In this document: one piece after another, positions 8,187-21,681 of the stretch
Position numbering within the stretch: the first letter of the stretch is position 1
How the letters are laid out: each line of letters starts with the position of its first letter
Assembly (NCBI GenBank): GCA_012728835.1
Contig: JAAYEJ010000064.1
Coordinates: forward strand, 1 to 64,000
Reading direction: 5' to 3'
DNA from: Candidatus Brocadiaceae bacterium
GTDB taxonomy: Bacteria > Planctomycetota > Brocadiia > SM23-32
Length of the DNA: 64,000 nt
The notes under the pieces: model-generated
The model's database searches: none
Told to the model about the DNA's origin: nothing
Seen by the model: the letters and a program-made list of their open reading frames with translations, nothing else
Program-made: the position numbers and the translations under genes

Positions 8187-8615
8187 ATGTCGGATGCAAC
8201 GGAAGCGACCGCCACTGCGGAATGCCCCGCAAAGGTGCAGGAAGTGCTGGACAGGATCAGCGAGTTCACGCTGCTGGAGCTCTCCGAGCTTGTGAGCGCG
8301 TTTGAGAAGCGGTTCGGCATCACCGCCGCCGCCCCGGTGGCCATGGCCGCCATGGCCCCGGGTGCCGCCGCGGCGGAGGCCGAGGAAGACGCCGAGCCCT
8401 CGTCGTTCAAGGTCGTCCTGAAGGGCTTCGGCGACAACAAGATCCAGGTCATCAAGGCCGTTCGCGCCGTCACCAATCTGATGCTGAAGGAAGCGAAGGC
8501 TGTGGTCGAGGAAGTGCCCTCCACCCTGAAGGAAGGCCTGTCCAAGGAGGAAGCCGAGAAGTGCGTTGCCTCGCTGGTCGAGGCCGGTGCTGAGGCGGAG
8601 ATTCAGCCCGAGTAG
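8187..8615 (+). CDS. rplL: 50S ribosomal protein L7/L12
   Basis: A 142-residue acidic protein with an N-terminal dimerisation helix (about 13-46), an Ala-rich hinge (AAAPVAMAAMAPGAAAAEAE) and the C-terminal factor-binding domain (FKVVLKGFGDNKIQVIKAVR to EAGAEAEIQPE). The N-terminus is longer than usual by some 12 residues rich in Thr and Ala. L12 recruits EF-Tu and EF-G to the ribosome. A strong hairpin lies 12 bp after its stop, before rpoB. Confidence 0.96.
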   Translation: MSDATEATATAECPAKVQEVLDRISEFTLLELSELVSAFEKRFGITAAAPVAMAAMAPGAAAAEAEEDAEPSSFKVVLKGFGDNKIQVIKAVRAVTNLMLKEAKAVVEEVPSTLKEGLSKEEAEKCVASLVEAGAEAEIQPE

Positions 8616-8627
8616 CGGCAGGGGGGG

Positions 8628-8651
8628 GCGGGGCGGGTGATCTCGCCCCGC
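8628..8651 (+). terminator. Hairpin between rplL and rpoB (possible partial terminator)
   Basis: GCGGGGCG (8628-8635) and CGCCCCGC (8644-8651) form an 8-bp stem with an 8-nt loop, preceded by a run of eight G. There is no U tract. In E. coli a partial terminator at this junction sets the ratio of ribosomal protein to RNA polymerase transcription; a similar role is inferred here. Confidence 0.45.
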
Positions 8652-8724
8652 TCGCCCACAGAAGGCGGACCGTCCGCGCACGACGGGCGGGCGGCCGTTC
8701 TACAGGCGATCAGGGGAGCGAAAG

Positions 8725-11700
8725 GTGAACATGGACATCCGCAACTTCTCCAAGGTCGGGGCGGTCATGGACGTGCCTGACCTGACCAGCATCCAGAGGG
8801 ATTCCTACAGGGAATTCCTGCAGCTGGATGTGCCGCCGGATCGCCGCGAGGATGTCGGCCTGCAGCACATACTGGGCGAGGTGTTCCCGATCGTGAACGA
8901 GGCGAAGCGCATCCGCCTCGACCTCGTCAACTACCGCCTGGGCAAGCCGCGCTACATGCCCGAGCAGTGCCTGCAACTGCGGCTCACCTATGGCCGGCCC
9001 TTCTACGTGCGCGTGCGCCTCACCAAGGAAGACGAAGTCATCGAGGAAGACGTCTACCTGGGCGAGATGCCCATCATGCTCGGCGGCGGCGAGTTCATCA
9101 TCAACGGGGCCGAGCGGGTCATCGTCACTCAGCTTCACCGTTCGCCCGGGTGCGACTTCTCCCGCGAGATCGTCGGCGACCGTTCCCTCCATGCCTGCCG
9201 CATCATCCCCCAGCGGGGAAGCTGGCTGGAGATGGAGGTCAACCGGCGGGATTCGCTGGCGTGCCAGCTCGACCAGAGCGGCAAGATCCCCGCCACCCTC
9301 GTGCTGCGGGCGCTGAGCCCGGACCGGGCCACCGACGAGGCGATCCTCGGCATCTTCTACCAGATCGAGACCGTCCGGTTCACCCAGGGGACCGCCGGGT
9401 CGAAGCTCAGGGACCGTGTCAGCGCCGGGGCCGTGACTGCTGCGGACGGCGAACTGACCCTCGTCGAGGCCGGCGAGCGGATCACCGAAGAAGCCGCCCA
9501 GCAACTGGCCCAGGCCGGCCGCAAGAGCCTGCGCGTGCTCCCGACCGGGTTCGATCCCCTGATCCTCAACACCCTGGCCGAAGACCGCAGCTACGACCAC
9601 GAATCGGCCGTCAAGGAACTCTACGGCAAGCTCAGGCCCGGCACGCCGTTCACCTACGAGAAGGCGCGCCAGACCATCTGGGAGAAGTTCTTCGACCCGA
9701 ATCGCTATCAGCTCGGCGCCGTCGGTCGGTTCCGCATGAACAGGAAGTTCAACGATGAGGTCCCCGTCGAGCAGCAGACCCTGCGCCCGGACGACATCGT
9801 CAACGCCATCCGCTACATGATGGCCCTCCGCGAGGGGCATGGGCACGCCGACGACATCGACCACCTGGGCAACCGGCGCGTGCGCACAATCGGCGAACTG
9901 GCCGCCGACCAGCTCCGCAAGGGCTTCCTGAAGATGCAGCGCACCGTGCAGGACCGCATCAACCTGAAGGACCCCAAGGGGTTCACGCCCAGGAACCTGA
10001 TCAACAGCAAGACGGTGAGCGCGGCGATCAACTTCTTCTTCGGCCGCAGCGAGCTGTCGCAGATCGTCGACCAGACCAACCCCCTGAGCCAGTTGACCAA
10101 CGAACGCCGCCTGAGCGCCCTCGGACCGGGCGGGCTGAACCGGAAGCGGGCCGGCTTCGACGTGCGCGACGTTCACATCAGCCACTACGGGCGGATCTGC
10201 CCGATTGAGACCCCAGAAGGCACGAACATCGGCCTGATCACCTCCCTGGGGCTCTACGCCACGGTCGACGAGTTCGGGTTCCTGGTCACCCCCTACCGCG
10301 TGGTCAGGGACGGGCAGCCGACCGACGAGATTCGTCTGCTGCGGGCCGATGAGGAGGAAGACGCCTACATCGCGCCGGCCGATGCCCGCCTGGAGGACCA
10401 CAAGGGGACCGACACGGTCAAGGTGCGGCACCGGGGAGACCTGATCGAGACGCGCGCGCGCGACATCCAGTATGCCGACGTCTCTCCCCAGCAGATCGTG
10501 GGCGTCAGCGCCAGCCTGATCCCCTTCCTGGAGCACAGCGACGCGAACCGCGCCCTGATGGGGTCGAACATGCAGCGCCAGGCCGTGCCGCTTCTGCGGT
10601 GCGAGCCGCCCCTGGTGGCGACCGGCGCGGAGAAGCCCGTCGCCGCCAACTCCGGCATGGTCGTCGTGGCCGAGGCCCCGGGCACGGTGACCTTTGCGGA
10701 CAGCACGCGGGTCGTGGTCGACAGCAAAGCCTACCGGCTTCGCAAGTTCCGCGGGCTGAACCAGAAGACATGCCTGAACCAGCGGCCGGTCGTCCGGGTG
10801 GGGCAGAAGGTCAAGACGGGCGACGTGCTGGCCGACGGCGCCGCCACCAAGGGCGGCGAACTCGCCCTGGGCAGGAACGTCATGGTCGCCTTCATGCCCT
10901 GGGAGGGCTACAACTTCGAGGACGCGCTGCTGATCAGCGAGAGCCTGCTGGAAGACGACGCCTACACGTCGTTCCACATCGAGGTGTTCGAGGCGGAGAT
11001 CCGCGAGACCAAGCTGGGCAAGGAGGAGTTCACCCGGGACATCCCCAACGTGTCCGACCAGCAGCTCCGCAACCTCGACGCCTCGGGCATCATCCTGGAG
11101 GGCACGTGGGTCGCCCCGGGCGACATCCTGGTCGGCAAGGTCGCGCCCAAGAGCCGCAGCGAACTGACGCCGGAGGAGAAGCTGCTCTACGCCATCTTCG
11201 GCAAGGCCGGCGAGGACGTCAAGAACGACTCGCTCGTCGTGCCTCCCGGCGCGGACGGCGTCGTGGTCGAGACGCAGAAGTTCAGCCGCCGGTCCTACCT
11301 GAGCGAGCAGGAGCAGGAGGAGGTCAACGAGAGGTCCGACGCGATCAACGCCGAGTACGGCCGCAAGATCGCGGCCCTGTTCGCCGAGGCGACCGCGGCG
11401 ATGGAGCGGGAGATCGGCCGGTCCCTGGTCGATACCCGCAGCGGGCGGGCCTTCGAAGTGACCCAGACGATGGACTGGGAGGAGGTGCTCGAACTGGAGG
11501 AGCAGTTCGAGCCCGGCGTGATGGAGTTCGAAGGCGCGCGGGACAGCGCGCGGATCGCGAGGATCTACGAGCCCTACGCCGACCAGATCGAGGAACTGAA
11601 GGCGGAGCGCGACGGCCAGTTGGTCGAGTTCATCAGCGGCGACGAACTGCCCAGCGGCGTGCTCGAGATGGTGAAGGTCTACATCGCCACCAAGCGGAAG

Positions 11701-12396
11701 CTCTCGGTCGGCGACAAGATGGCGGGGCGCCACGGCAACAAGGGCGTCATCGCCAAGATACTGCCCCGCGAGGACATGCCGTTCCTGGCCGACGGGACGC
11801 CGGTGGACGTGGTGCTGAACCCGCTGGGTGTGCCGAGCCGCATGAACGTCGGGCAGATACTGGAGACCCACCTCGGCTGGGCCGCCAGGGTGCTCGGGTT
11901 CCAGGCCGTCACGCCCGTCTTCGACGGCGCCTCCGAGGAGGAGATCCGGGCCTGCCTGCGCGAGGCCGGGCTGCCCGAAGACGGCAAGACGGTGCTCTAC
12001 GACGGCCGCACCGGGGAGCCGTTCCATCAGAGGGTCACCGTCGGGCACATGTACATCATGAAGCTCGGACACCTGGTGGACGACAAGGTCCATGCGCGGG
12101 CCACCGGGCCCTACAGCCTCATCACGCAGCAACCGCTCGGCGGGAAGGCGCGCAGCGGCGGCCAGAGGTTCGGAGAGATGGAGGTCTGGGCCCTGGAAGC
12201 GTACGGCGCCGCGCACATCCTGCAGGAGCTGCTCACGGTCAAGAGCGACGACATCGAGGGCCGCACGAAGATCTACGAGTCCATGGTCAAGGGCGAGAAC
12301 GTGCTCGAGGCCGGTGTCCCCGTCGCCTTCGAGGTGCTGTGCAACGAGATCAAGGGGCTGTGCCTGAACATCCGCCTGGAGAAGGAAGGCATATAG
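8725..12396 (+). CDS. rpoB: DNA-directed RNA polymerase subunit beta
   Basis: A 1223-residue beta subunit of RNA polymerase with the usual lobes, fork loop and C-terminal clamp. Landmarks are the rifampicin-pocket region (440-466), [35 protein letters not shown], the late [21 protein letters not shown] and the end [13 protein letters not shown]. In the rifampicin pocket the residue matching E. coli His526 is Asn (459), Lys527 is Glu and Phe514 is Ile, so resistance to rifampicin is predicted. The start is GTG 8725, six bases after GGGGAG; ATG 8731 is an alternative. rpoC follows after a 120-bp gap holding a perfect hairpin. Confidence 0.98.
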   Translation: MNMDIRNFSKVGAVMDVPDLTSIQRDSYREFLQLDVPPDRREDVGLQHILGEVFPIVNEAKRIRLDLVNYRLGKPRYMPEQCLQLRLTYGRPFYVRVRLTKEDEVIEEDVYLGEMPIMLGGGEFIINGAERVIVTQLHRSPGCDFSREIVGDRSLHACRIIPQRGSWLEMEVNRRDSLACQLDQSGKIPATLVLRALSPDRATDEAILGIFYQIETVRFTQGTAGSKLRDRVSAGAVTAADGELTLVEAGERITEEAAQQLAQAGRKSLRVLPTGFDPLILNTLAEDRSYDHESAVKELYGKLRPGTPFTYEKARQTIWEKFFDPNRYQLGAVGRFRMNRKFNDEVPVEQQTLRPDDIVNAIRYMMALREGHGHADDIDHLGNRRVRTIGELAADQLRKGFLKMQRTVQDRINLKDPKGFTPRNLINSKTVSAAINFFFGRSELSQIVDQTNPLSQLTNERRLSALGPGGLNRKRAGFDVRDVHISHYGRICPIETPEGTNIGLITSLGLYATVDEFGFLVTPYRVVRDGQPTDEIRLLRADEEEDAYIAPADARLEDHKGTDTVKVRHRGDLIETRARDIQYADVSPQQIVGVSASLIPFLEHSDANRALMGSNMQRQAVPLLRCEPPLVATGAEKPVAANSGMVVVAEAPGTVTFADSTRVVVDSKAYRLRKFRGLNQKTCLNQRPVVRVGQKVKTGDVLADGAATKGGELALGRNVMVAFMPWEGYNFEDALLISESLLEDDAYTSFHIEVFEAEIRETKLGKEEFTRDIPNVSDQQLRNLDASGIILEGTWVAPGDILVGKVAPKSRSELTPEEKLLYAIFGKAGEDVKNDSLVVPPGADGVVVETQKFSRRSYLSEQEQEEVNERSDAINAEYGRKIAALFAEATAAMEREIGRSLVDTRSGRAFEVTQTMDWEEVLELEEQFEPGVMEFEGARDSARIARIYEPYADQIEELKAERDGQLVEFISGDELPSGVLEMVKVYIATKRKLSVGDKMAGRHGNKGVIAKILPREDMPFLADGTPVDVVLNPLGVPSRMNVGQILETHLGWAARVLGFQAVTPVFDGASEEEIRACLREAGLPEDGKTVLYDGRTGEPFHQRVTVGHMYIMKLGHLVDDKVHARATGPYSLITQQPLGGKARSGGQRFGEMEVWALEAYGAAHILQELLTVKSDDIEGRTKIYESMVKGENVLEAGVPVAFEVLCNEIKGLCLNIRLEKEGI

Positions 12397-12405
12397 CGCG
12401 GCGAC

Positions 12406-12433
12406 CTTCGGGGCGGCGCGCGTCGCCCCGAAG
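12406..12433 (+). terminator. Perfect hairpin in the rpoB-rpoC gap
   Basis: CTTCGGGGCG (12406-12415) and CGCCCCGAAG (12424-12433) form a perfect 10-bp stem with an 8-nt loop. No U tract follows, so this may be an mRNA processing or stability element rather than a terminator. It starts 9 bp after the rpoB stop. Confidence 0.45.
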
Positions 12434-12516
12434 ACGCTGCGAGACGCATGGCGGCGCGGCGCGCCCGCCGCCGCACGGAGTCGGATTTCCCGGTGTCTTA
12501 CCGGAGGCAATCGGAC

Positions 12517-16617
<4,101 letters not shown>

Positions 16618-16664
16618 AATACACGTTCCGTCGAATCCGGAAGACCAACGAGCGAGATGCGTGC

Positions 16665-17036
16665 ATGGCAACGATCAGTCAGCTGGTGAAGAGGGGCCGC
16701 AAGGCTCCGCAGAAGAAGACGCAGAGCCCCGACCTGATGAAGTGCCCCCAGAAGAGGGGCGTCTGCCTGTATGTCAGCACCCGCTCGCCCAAGAAGCCGA
16801 ACTCGGCCCTCCGGAAGGTGGCCCGCGTGCGACTGAGCAACGGGCGCGAAGTTACGGCCTACATCCCGGGCGAATCCCACAACCTGCAGGAGCACAACAT
16901 CGTGCTCGTTCGCGGCGGGCGCGTCCGTGACCTGCCGGGCGTTCGCTACCACATCGTGCGCGGCACGCTGGACGCCATGGGCGTTCCCGGCCGCCGGAGC
17001 AGCCGGTCCAAGTACGGCGTCAAGGCGGGCAGTTAG
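16665..17036 (+). CDS. rpsL: 30S ribosomal protein S12
   Basis: A 123-residue protein of the decoding centre. Motifs are [20 protein letters not shown] (Lys43 kept), HNLQEH and [14 protein letters not shown]. Position 88 is Arg (CGT at 16926) where most bacteria have Lys; K88R is a known streptomycin-resistance substitution, so intrinsic resistance is predicted. It starts the rpsL-rpsG-fusA (str) group, 47 bp after rpoC. Confidence 0.97.
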   Translation: MATISQLVKRGRKAPQKKTQSPDLMKCPQKRGVCLYVSTRSPKKPNSALRKVARVRLSNGREVTAYIPGESHNLQEHNIVLVRGGRVRDLPGVRYHIVRGTLDAMGVPGRRSSRSKYGVKAGS

Positions 17037-17075
17037 GCCGGCCGCGCGCCTTCGTCCACAGGAAACAACTGATCC

Positions 17076-17555
17076 ATGACGCTGACCTACGACTTCCCCG
17101 ATCCGCACCTCGAGCCGGACCCCCGCTTCAAGAGCAAGCTGGTGGGCAAGTTCATCAACTGCCTGATGCACCGGGGGAAGAAGAGCGTCGCCGAAGCCAT
17201 CTTCTACCGGGCCATGGACGTCGTGGCGGAACGCACCGAACGCGAGAACGCGCTCGAAGTCTTCGAAACCGCCCTCGGCAACATCGCGCCCATCATCGAA
17301 GTGCGCTCCCGCCGCGTCGGCGGCATGACGTACCAGGTCCCGACCGAGGTGAGCGGAAAGCGCCGCGTCTCCCTGGCCATCCGCTGGATCCTGGAGGCGA
17401 CGCGCAACAAGAAGGGGCGGCCCGTCTACCTGCGTCTGGCCGACGAATTGACCGACGCCTATCGCCGCCAGGGCACGGCCTACGAACGCCGGGAGAACAC
17501 CCACAAGATGGCCGAAGCCAACCGCGCGTTCGCTCACTTCTCGAGGCGCCGCTGA
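17076..17555 (+). CDS. rpsG: 30S ribosomal protein S7
   Basis: A 159-residue protein with family motifs KLVGKFINCLMHRGKKSVAEAIFY, RSRRVGGMTYQVP and the C-terminal AEANRAFAHFSRRR. S7 nucleates assembly of the 30S head and lines the E site. It follows rpsL by 39 bp. A large stem-loop after its stop may separate its expression from fusA. Confidence 0.97.
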   Translation: MTLTYDFPDPHLEPDPRFKSKLVGKFINCLMHRGKKSVAEAIFYRAMDVVAERTERENALEVFETALGNIAPIIEVRSRRVGGMTYQVPTEVSGKRRVSLAIRWILEATRNKKGRPVYLRLADELTDAYRRQGTAYERRENTHKMAEANRAFAHFSRRR

Positions 17556-17570
17556 GCGTCCCCGCACTGA

Positions 17571-17626
17571 GGAAGGCAGCCAGGCTGCTCCCATGCCCGG
17601 GAGGGGTCGGCTGCCTTCCGTGTTTT
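17571..17626 (+). terminator. Terminator-like stem-loop between rpsG and fusA
   Basis: GGAAGGCAGCC (17571-17581) and GGCTGCCTTCC (17609-17619) form a perfect 11-bp stem. Its 27-nt loop holds a smaller CTCCC/GGGAG stem. GTGTTTT follows directly. This could be an intrinsic terminator or attenuator that sets fusA expression apart from rpsL-rpsG. Confidence 0.55.
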
Positions 17627-17663
17627 GCGGGCCCGGCGCCCTCCCATGCGACCGGATGAAGCG

Positions 17664-19739
17664 ATGAACCTGGACAGACTGCGCAACATCGGCATCGCCG
17701 CCCACATCGACGCCGGCAAGACCACCGTCTCGGAACGGATCCTCTACTACGGCGGCCGCCTCCACCGCATGGGAAGCGTCGACGAGGGCACCGCCACCAT
17801 GGACTGGAAGCCCCAGGAGCAGGAGCGCGGCATCACCATCGTCTCAGCCGCCACCTCGTGCTTCTGGACGCCGCGCCCCTACGACCCCCAGGCCCGCGAA
17901 CAGCAGTACCAGATCAACGTCATCGACACGCCCGGGCACGTCGACTTCACCATGGAAGTCGAACGCTGCATGCGCGTCCTGGACGGCGTCGTCGTCGTGT
18001 TCTGCGCCGTCGGCGGCGTGCAGGCACAGAGCGAGACCGTCTGGCACCAGGCCGAGCGCTACCGCGTGCCGCGCATCTGCTTTGTGAACAAGATGGACCG
18101 TGCCGGCGGCGACTTCCTGCAGGTCGTCGACGAGATACGCACGCGCCTGGGCGGCCACCCCGTGCCCGTGCAAATGCCGCTCGGAGAAGGGGCCGACTTC
18201 GCCGGGGTGATCGACCTGATCGGCCGGCGCGCCATCCTGTTCAACGACGAGTCCCTCGGCGCGCGCTGCGAACTCCAACCCGTCCCTGAGGAACTCGCCG
18301 GCGAGGCCGAACACCGGCGCGCCCTGCTGGTCGAAGCGCTCTGCGAGAACGTGGACTGGCTGGGTGACAAGTTCCTGGCCGAAGAGCCCATCGAACCGGC
18401 CGACCTGATGCGTGCGGCCCGCCAGGCCTGCATCGCCGGAACCGTGCACCTGGTCTTCTGCGGTGCCGCACTGCGCAATCGCGGCATCCAGCCCCTCATG
18501 GACGCCGTCTGCGACTACCTTCCCGCGCCCGACGACGTGCCGGCCATCGCCGGCACCGAACCCGGCTCCGAGAAGCCTGCAGCCCGCCACGCCCGGCCGG
18601 ACGAACCGCTCAGCGCCCTGGTCTTCAAGGTGCAGGCCGAGAAGCACGGCGACCTGTTCTACGCCCGCGTTTACAGCGGCACCCTGGCCGAGCGCTCACG
18701 CGTCTACAACGCCAACCAGGACAAGATGGAGCACGTGACTCACCTCTATCGCCTGCACGCGAACGCGCGCGAGCCGATCACCGAGGCCGGGCCGGGCGCC
18801 ATCGTGGGCGTCACCGGGCTGCGATGCTCCGTTACCGGCGACACCCTCTGCGACCGGCGCCACCCCATCGTCTACGAGCGCATCGACGTGCCGGCCACCG
18901 TCATCTCCATGGCCATCGAACCCCGCAGCCAGGCGGAGAAGAAGAAGCTCGACGAGGCCCTCGACGCGCTCGCGCGCGAGGACCCCACCTTCCAGCGGGC
19001 CGTCGATGCGCAGACCGGCCAGTTGCTCGTCAGCGGCATGGGCGAACTGCATCTGGACATCATCCGGGACCGGCTGCTGCGGGAGTTCAACGTGGACGCG
19101 CGCGTGGGCGAGCCGCGCGTGTCCTACCGCGAGAGCCTGAAGGAGCCCGTGACCGTCGACGAGACGTTCCAGAAGGAACTCGAGGGGCGCGGGCAGTTCG
19201 CGCGCGTCGTCATCCGGTTCGAGCCGTCCCCGACGGCGGGGGTCGTGGAGTTCCACAACGAGGTGCCCAAGGAAGCCCTGGCCCCCCACCTGGCCCGCGC
19301 CGTGCAGCGGACGCTGATGCAGAGCCCGTCGGGAATCCTGTACGGTTTCCCGCTCATCCACGTGCGGGCCACGCTGCAGGAGGCGACCGTGCATCCGGTC
19401 GATTCCACGGAACTGGCCTTCGAAGCGGCCGCCACCCTGGCTCAGCGCCGGGCGCTGGAGAGGGGCGGGTGCGAACTCTACGAGCCGTTCATGCGCCTGG
19501 AGATCGTGATCCCGGAGGACGACATCGGCGAGGTCATCGGCTACGTCAACGGCTGTCGGGGCGCGATTCAGGAAGTCATCGCACGCGACTCCCTGCAGGT
19601 CCTGCGCGCGGTGGCCCCCCTGGCCTCCCTGTTCGGCTTCGCCACCCGGCTGCGGTCCCTCACCCAGGGCCGCGGAACCTACAGCATGGAGCCGCTCGAG
19701 TACAGGCCCGCGCCGCCCGGCACGCTTGACTTCGTCTGA
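17664..19739 (+). CDS. fusA: Elongation factor G
   Basis: A 691-residue translocation GTPase. G motifs are AHIDAGKT, ERGITI, DTPGHVDF, NKMDR and CGAAL, followed by domain III (EPRSQAEKKKLDEAL, GELHLDI), domain IV (RGQFARV, HPVDSTELAF) and domain V (VIPEDDIGEVIG, LRSLTQGRGTYSME). Domain I contains a short insertion (PRPYDPQAREQQ) before the G3 motif. The start is ATG 17664, giving MNLDRLRNIGI; ATG 17646 is possible and would add six residues, and neither has a strong ribosome-binding site. It ends the cluster; no tuf follows, unlike the classic str operon. Confidence 0.95.
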   Translation: MNLDRLRNIGIAAHIDAGKTTVSERILYYGGRLHRMGSVDEGTATMDWKPQEQERGITIVSAATSCFWTPRPYDPQAREQQYQINVIDTPGHVDFTMEVERCMRVLDGVVVVFCAVGGVQAQSETVWHQAERYRVPRICFVNKMDRAGGDFLQVVDEIRTRLGGHPVPVQMPLGEGADFAGVIDLIGRRAILFNDESLGARCELQPVPEELAGEAEHRRALLVEALCENVDWLGDKFLAEEPIEPADLMRAARQACIAGTVHLVFCGAALRNRGIQPLMDAVCDYLPAPDDVPAIAGTEPGSEKPAARHARPDEPLSALVFKVQAEKHGDLFYARVYSGTLAERSRVYNANQDKMEHVTHLYRLHANAREPITEAGPGAIVGVTGLRCSVTGDTLCDRRHPIVYERIDVPATVISMAIEPRSQAEKKKLDEALDALAREDPTFQRAVDAQTGQLLVSGMGELHLDIIRDRLLREFNVDARVGEPRVSYRESLKEPVTVDETFQKELEGRGQFARVVIRFEPSPTAGVVEFHNEVPKEALAPHLARAVQRTLMQSPSGILYGFPLIHVRATLQEATVHPVDSTELAFEAAATLAQRRALERGGCELYEPFMRLEIVIPEDDIGEVIGYVNGCRGAIQEVIARDSLQVLRAVAPLASLFGFATRLRSLTQGRGTYSMEPLEYRPAPPGTLDFV

Positions 19740-19754
19740 CAGCGGGAGTATCGT
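19726..19754 (+). promoter_or_regulatory. Putative promoter for the RACo gene
   Basis: TTGACT (19726-19731), a 17-bp spacer and TATCGT (19749-19754), overlapping the end of fusA and 35 bp before the next ATG. It suggests the downstream gene can be transcribed apart from the ribosomal cluster. Confidence 0.5.
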
Positions 19755-19789
19755 CCGGCGTTCCGTCCCCTTGTCCAGCGAGACGCCCC

Positions 19790-21634
19790 ATGTCCAGACA
19801 AACGGTGCGCGTGACGTTCCAGCCGGAAGGCCGGGCAGTCTTCGTGCTCGCCGGCACCACGTTGGTCGAGGCCGCCGGTCAGGCGGGCATCGTGCTGAGC
19901 CAGCCGTGCGGCGGTGAGGGAACCTGCGGGAAGTGCCGGGTGGAGGTGCTCGAGAACGCCCCCGAGCCCACCGACGCCGACCGACGGCATCTGAGCCCCT
20001 CCGAACTGGCCGCCGGATGGCGCCTGGCCTGCCAGCTCTCCGTCGGCGCCGACCTGGTCGTCAGCGTGCCGCAGGAGACGCGGTTCTTCGAGCAGATGAT
20101 CCTGTCGGAGGGCGAGAGCTGCCAGTATCCTTTCCAGCCCAACCTGCGCAAGCAGCTCATCGACGTGCCGCCGGCCAGCATCGAGGACCAGCGGAGCGAC
20201 CTGGACCGCCTCAAGGCCGCCATCGGCAACGGCGCCCTCAGGGCCGACCTGTCCCTGATCCGCGCCCTGCCCGGCCTCCTGCGCAGCGGCCCGCAGCCGC
20301 TCACGGCCGTCCTGGAAGGCGATGAGATCCAGTGGCTCGAACCCGGCGATACCACGGGTGGCCTCTGGGGCATCGCGTTCGACATCGGCACCACCAGCGT
20401 TGTCGGCACCCTGATGGACCTCACGGACGGCAGCTCGCGGTGCGTGGCGTCCCGCACGAACCCCCAGGTTCATTTCGGCGACGACGTCGTCACCCGCATC
20501 GGCTTCGCCGAGCGCACGCCGGACGGGCTGGACAGGCTGCGCAAGCGCCTGCTGACCGGCCTCAACGAGATCATCGAGGAGGTCTGCGACACCGCGCAGA
20601 TCGAGCCGGAGGCCGTCTACGAGGTGGTCGCCGTGGGCAACACGACGATGAGCCACATCTTCCTCGGCATCGACCCCTCGCCCATCGCTCATGCTCCCTA
20701 CGTGGCCGTCTGCCGCGGGGCCGTGGACCTGAAGGCTGTGGAGGCCGGCCTGGAGGTGAACGGCAACGCCAACCTCCACGTCCTGCCCAACATCGCCGGG
20801 TTCGTCGGCAGCGACACGGTCGCCGTGGTCCTCGCCTCCGGCATGGCCCTGCGGGACGAGCCGACGCTGGCGATCGACATCGGCACCAACGGCGAGGTCG
20901 TCGTCGGGAACCGGCGCCGGCTGATCGCCTGTTCGTGTGCCGCCGGGCCCGCCTTCGAAGGTGCCCGCATCCGCCACGGCATGCGGGCGACCGACGGCGC
21001 CGTCAGCAAGGTCGTCCTCAACGCCGGCATCGAGGTCGGCGTCATCGGCGGCGGGCGGGCGGCCGGCATCTGCGGGAGCGGCCTGGTCGATGCCGTTGCC
21101 GAGCTGCTCTCCGCCGGGGTGATCGACGAGACCGGGCGCATCGCCGACCCGCAGTCCGCCGCGCACCTGCCGGACCGCCTGCGCCGGGCCATCCTCGAGT
21201 TCGAGGGCCAGCCCGCCGTGGTCCTCGTCGAGGCGGCCGACAGCCGCACGGGGCAGCCCGTGTTGCTCACCCAGAAGGACGTGCGCGAGGTGCAGCTTGC
21301 CAAGGCCGCCGTGCACGCGGGCATCGAGGTCGTCTGCCGCGAGCTGGGGCTGGACCCCCGGGAGGTCCCCCGGGTGCTGATGGCGGGAGGCTTCGGCACC
21401 TTCATCCGCCGCTCGCAGGCCCAGAGAATCGGCCTGCTGCCGGCGGTGCCGACCGACCGGATCGAGTCCATCGGCAACGCGGCGGCCGCAGGGGCCAAGG
21501 TCGTGCTCGCCTGCACGAAGTGTCGGGCCGAGGCCGAACGGATCAGCCGGGAGACCGAGTATGTGGAATTGGCGGCGCGCCCCGACTTCCAGACCGCCTA
21601 CATGGAGGCGATGACGTTCCCGCCGCGCGCCTGA
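19790..21634 (+). CDS. RACo-type corrinoid-activating ATPase (ASKHA domain, [2Fe-2S])
   Basis: A 614-residue protein. The N-terminal plant-type [2Fe-2S] domain (about 5-95) has ligands C40, C46, C49 and C81 (CGGEGTCGKC plus ACQ). A linker leads to an ASKHA ATPase half with FDIGTTSVVGTL and AIDIGTNGEVVVG phosphate loops and a late AGGFGTFIRR motif. This is the layout of RACo/RamA proteins (DUF4445), which use ATP and a reduced ferredoxin centre to reactivate oxidised Co(II) corrinoid proteins in acetyl-CoA synthesis or methyltransferase systems. No corrinoid protein, methyltransferase or CODH gene lies within the window, so the partner is unknown. It faces frr, 47 bp away. Confidence 0.85.
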   Translation: MSRQTVRVTFQPEGRAVFVLAGTTLVEAAGQAGIVLSQPCGGEGTCGKCRVEVLENAPEPTDADRRHLSPSELAAGWRLACQLSVGADLVVSVPQETRFFEQMILSEGESCQYPFQPNLRKQLIDVPPASIEDQRSDLDRLKAAIGNGALRADLSLIRALPGLLRSGPQPLTAVLEGDEIQWLEPGDTTGGLWGIAFDIGTTSVVGTLMDLTDGSSRCVASRTNPQVHFGDDVVTRIGFAERTPDGLDRLRKRLLTGLNEIIEEVCDTAQIEPEAVYEVVAVGNTTMSHIFLGIDPSPIAHAPYVAVCRGAVDLKAVEAGLEVNGNANLHVLPNIAGFVGSDTVAVVLASGMALRDEPTLAIDIGTNGEVVVGNRRRLIACSCAAGPAFEGARIRHGMRATDGAVSKVVLNAGIEVGVIGGGRAAGICGSGLVDAVAELLSAGVIDETGRIADPQSAAHLPDRLRRAILEFEGQPAVVLVEAADSRTGQPVLLTQKDVREVQLAKAAVHAGIEVVCRELGLDPREVPRVLMAGGFGTFIRRSQAQRIGLLPAVPTDRIESIGNAAAAGAKVVLACTKCRAEAERISRETEYVELAARPDFQTAYMEAMTFPPRA

Positions 21635-21681
21635 CCGACGCCCCTCGGGCAACCGGGACGCGTTGCGGCCTCAGCGGGCTC

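Noticed and set aside
12448-12516. A 23-residue N-terminal extension of RpoC
   Set aside because: The Arg-rich extension has no family match; ATG 12517 with GGAGG nine bases upstream is preferred.
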